From an uncultured Verrucomicrobiota bacterium (GTDB lineage: Bacteria; Verrucomicrobiota; Verrucomicrobiia; Limisphaerales; SXTU01), in NCBI GenBank assembly GCA_903863315.1, contig CAIPBN010000756.1, positions 1 to 5,970 of the forward strand: 5,970 bases of DNA, written 5' to 3'. The notes under the pieces are model-generated. The model was given only the letters and a program-made list of their open reading frames with translations, was not told the DNA's origin and ran no database searches. Position numbers and translations under genes: made by a program. Positions 5,135 to 5,970 of the stretch are shown here, piece by piece (positions within the stretch are counted from its first letter, which is position 1; every line of letters starts with the position of its first letter).

Positions 5135-5970
5135 ATGCAAATTCTCAACTCCCGCCGTCATTTCCTCAAAACCTCCGCCGCCGTCGCCGCTGCGACAACG
5201 CTGCCACAGTGGTTCCTCGAAGAGTCCGCCCAGGCGGCCACCAAGCCGTTGGGACCAAATGACAAGCCAGGGGTGGCGCTGATCGGTTGCGGCGGACGCG
5301 GTCGTGGCGTGGCCCGCGAGGCCGCCCAGCATGGGCAGATGCTTGCCGTTTGTGATTTGGATGAGGCCAACCTCGCGCAGGCCCTGAAGCTTTGGCCGGA
5401 CGCCAAACCCTACAAGGACTTCCGCAAGCTGCTGGAGCGGGACGACCTCCACATCATCGTCAACGGCACGCCGGACCACTGGCACACGCTGGTGAACCTG
5501 GCGGCCTTGCGCGCGGGCAAGGACATCTACAGCGAGAAGCCGCTGACGCTGACCGTGGACGAAGGCAAGCGGCTGGTGCAGGCCGTGCGTGCCTCGAAGC
5601 GCGTGCTACAGACCGGCAGCCAGCAGCGCAGTGACAAGAACTTCCGCCTGGCTTGCGAACTGGTGCGCAACGGGCGCATTGGCAAGCTCAAGCATGTGAA
5701 CGTCTGGCTGCCGCATGGCCGCCGCGAGGGGCCGTTTGAGAAGGCTCCGGTGCCGGCGGGGCTGGATTGGGACATGTGGCTGGGGCCGACGCCGAAGGTG
5801 GATTACGTCAAGGAGCGCTGCCACGTGACCTTCCGGTATTTCTGGGAATACTCCGGCGGCACGATGACGGACTGGGGCGCGCACCACAACGACATCGCCC
5901 TCTGGGGCACGGGGTTTGATCGCAGCGGTCCCGTGAGCGTCGAGGGACAGTCACTGGTTCCAATGATCCC
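5135..5970 (+). CDS. Tat-exported Gfo/Idh/MocA-family oxidoreductase, 3' end missing
   Basis: The frame is open from ATG 5135 to the window edge, giving 278 residues without a stop; family members of this type are usually about 400-450. The N-terminus carries a twin-arginine signal, SRRHFLK (6-12), a hydrophobic Ala-rich stretch and a likely cleavage near AQAA (32-35). The NAD(P)-binding Rossmann domain follows: VALIGCGGRGRG (47-58), an acidic AVCDLDE after strand 2 (71-77), TPDHWH (112-117), and EKPLTLTVDEGK (134-145) with the family's conserved Lys135. The substrate domain shows the WLGPTP block (215-220) and TDWGAHHNDIALWG (245-258), where Asp246 and His250 are candidate catalytic residues. 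Members use NAD(P) to oxidise or reduce sugars, inositols and related compounds; the substrate here is unknown. Export by Tat after cofactor loading is typical in Verrucomicrobiota and Planctomycetota. There is no clear Shine-Dalgarno. Confidence 0.93.
   Translation, partial: MQILNSRRHFLKTSAAVAAATTLPQWFLEESAQAATKPLGPNDKPGVALIGCGGRGRGVAREAAQHGQMLAVCDLDEANLAQALKLWPDAKPYKDFRKLLERDDLHIIVNGTPDHWHTLVNLAALRAGKDIYSEKPLTLTVDEGKRLVQAVRASKRVLQTGSQQRSDKNFRLACELVRNGRIGKLKHVNVWLPHGRREGPFEKAPVPAGLDWDMWLGPTPKVDYVKERCHVTFRYFWEYSGGTMTDWGAHHNDIALWGTGFDRSGPVSVEGQSLVPMI

Noticed and set aside
5102..5485. A 127-codon minus-strand frame, and other short frames at 5392-5887 within the oxidoreductase region.
   Set aside because: They overlap the Gfo/Idh/MocA frame (5135 onward), which has a Tat signal, a Rossmann motif and EKP. 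They are shadows of it.
1..5970. CRISPR arrays, insertion sequences, prophage or defence genes.
   Set aside because: I saw no regularly spaced repeats, transposase or integrase motifs, or terminal inverted repeats with target duplications.

Overview
The window is GC-rich, densely coded bacterial chromosome. The gene content suggests a member of the Verrucomicrobiota, possibly the Pedosphaera/Limisphaerales side, with Planctomycetota as the alternative. It includes a secreted sialidase-like beta-propeller protein, a Tat-exported Gfo/Idh/MocA oxidoreductase, an SSP411/YyaL-type protein and a DUF2752 membrane protein, all among housekeeping genes. The taxonomic call is inference from gene style, not from a marker search.

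Layout, left to right. (1) The 3' third of an SSP411/YyaL-family gene on the + strand runs in from the left edge and ends at 645. (2) A convergent, stand-alone infA (translation initiation factor IF-1) lies on the minus strand at 718-939. A 7-bp hairpin sits between these two stops. (3) The 269-bp gap 940-1208 holds an AT-rich candidate infA promoter and a hairpin, and no gene that I can see. (4) A minus-strand gene (1209-2234) encodes a secreted sialidase/BNR-like protein. (5) A 93-bp divergent intergenic region carries an 11-bp direct repeat spaced by 22 bp. (6) A + strand run follows: trpD (anthranilate phosphoribosyltransferase), a two-TM small membrane protein, an overlapping DUF2752 membrane protein, then a COG4627-like SAM-dependent methyltransferase. 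(7) A 140-bp intergenic region has two inverted repeats. (8) A Tat-exported Gfo/Idh/MocA-family oxidoreductase begins at 5135 and runs off the right edge.

How the genes may work together: trpD supplies phosphoribosyl-anthranilate for tryptophan synthesis, but no other trp gene is visible. The two small membrane proteins overlap and look translationally coupled, so they probably act as a pair, possibly co-transcribed with trpD (17-nt gap). The sialidase-like protein and the oxidoreductase fit an exported carbohydrate-processing lifestyle but are not in one operon. I did not find a convincing undescribed system. The best leads are the membrane-protein pair behind trpD and two candidate operator-like repeats at intergenic promoters.
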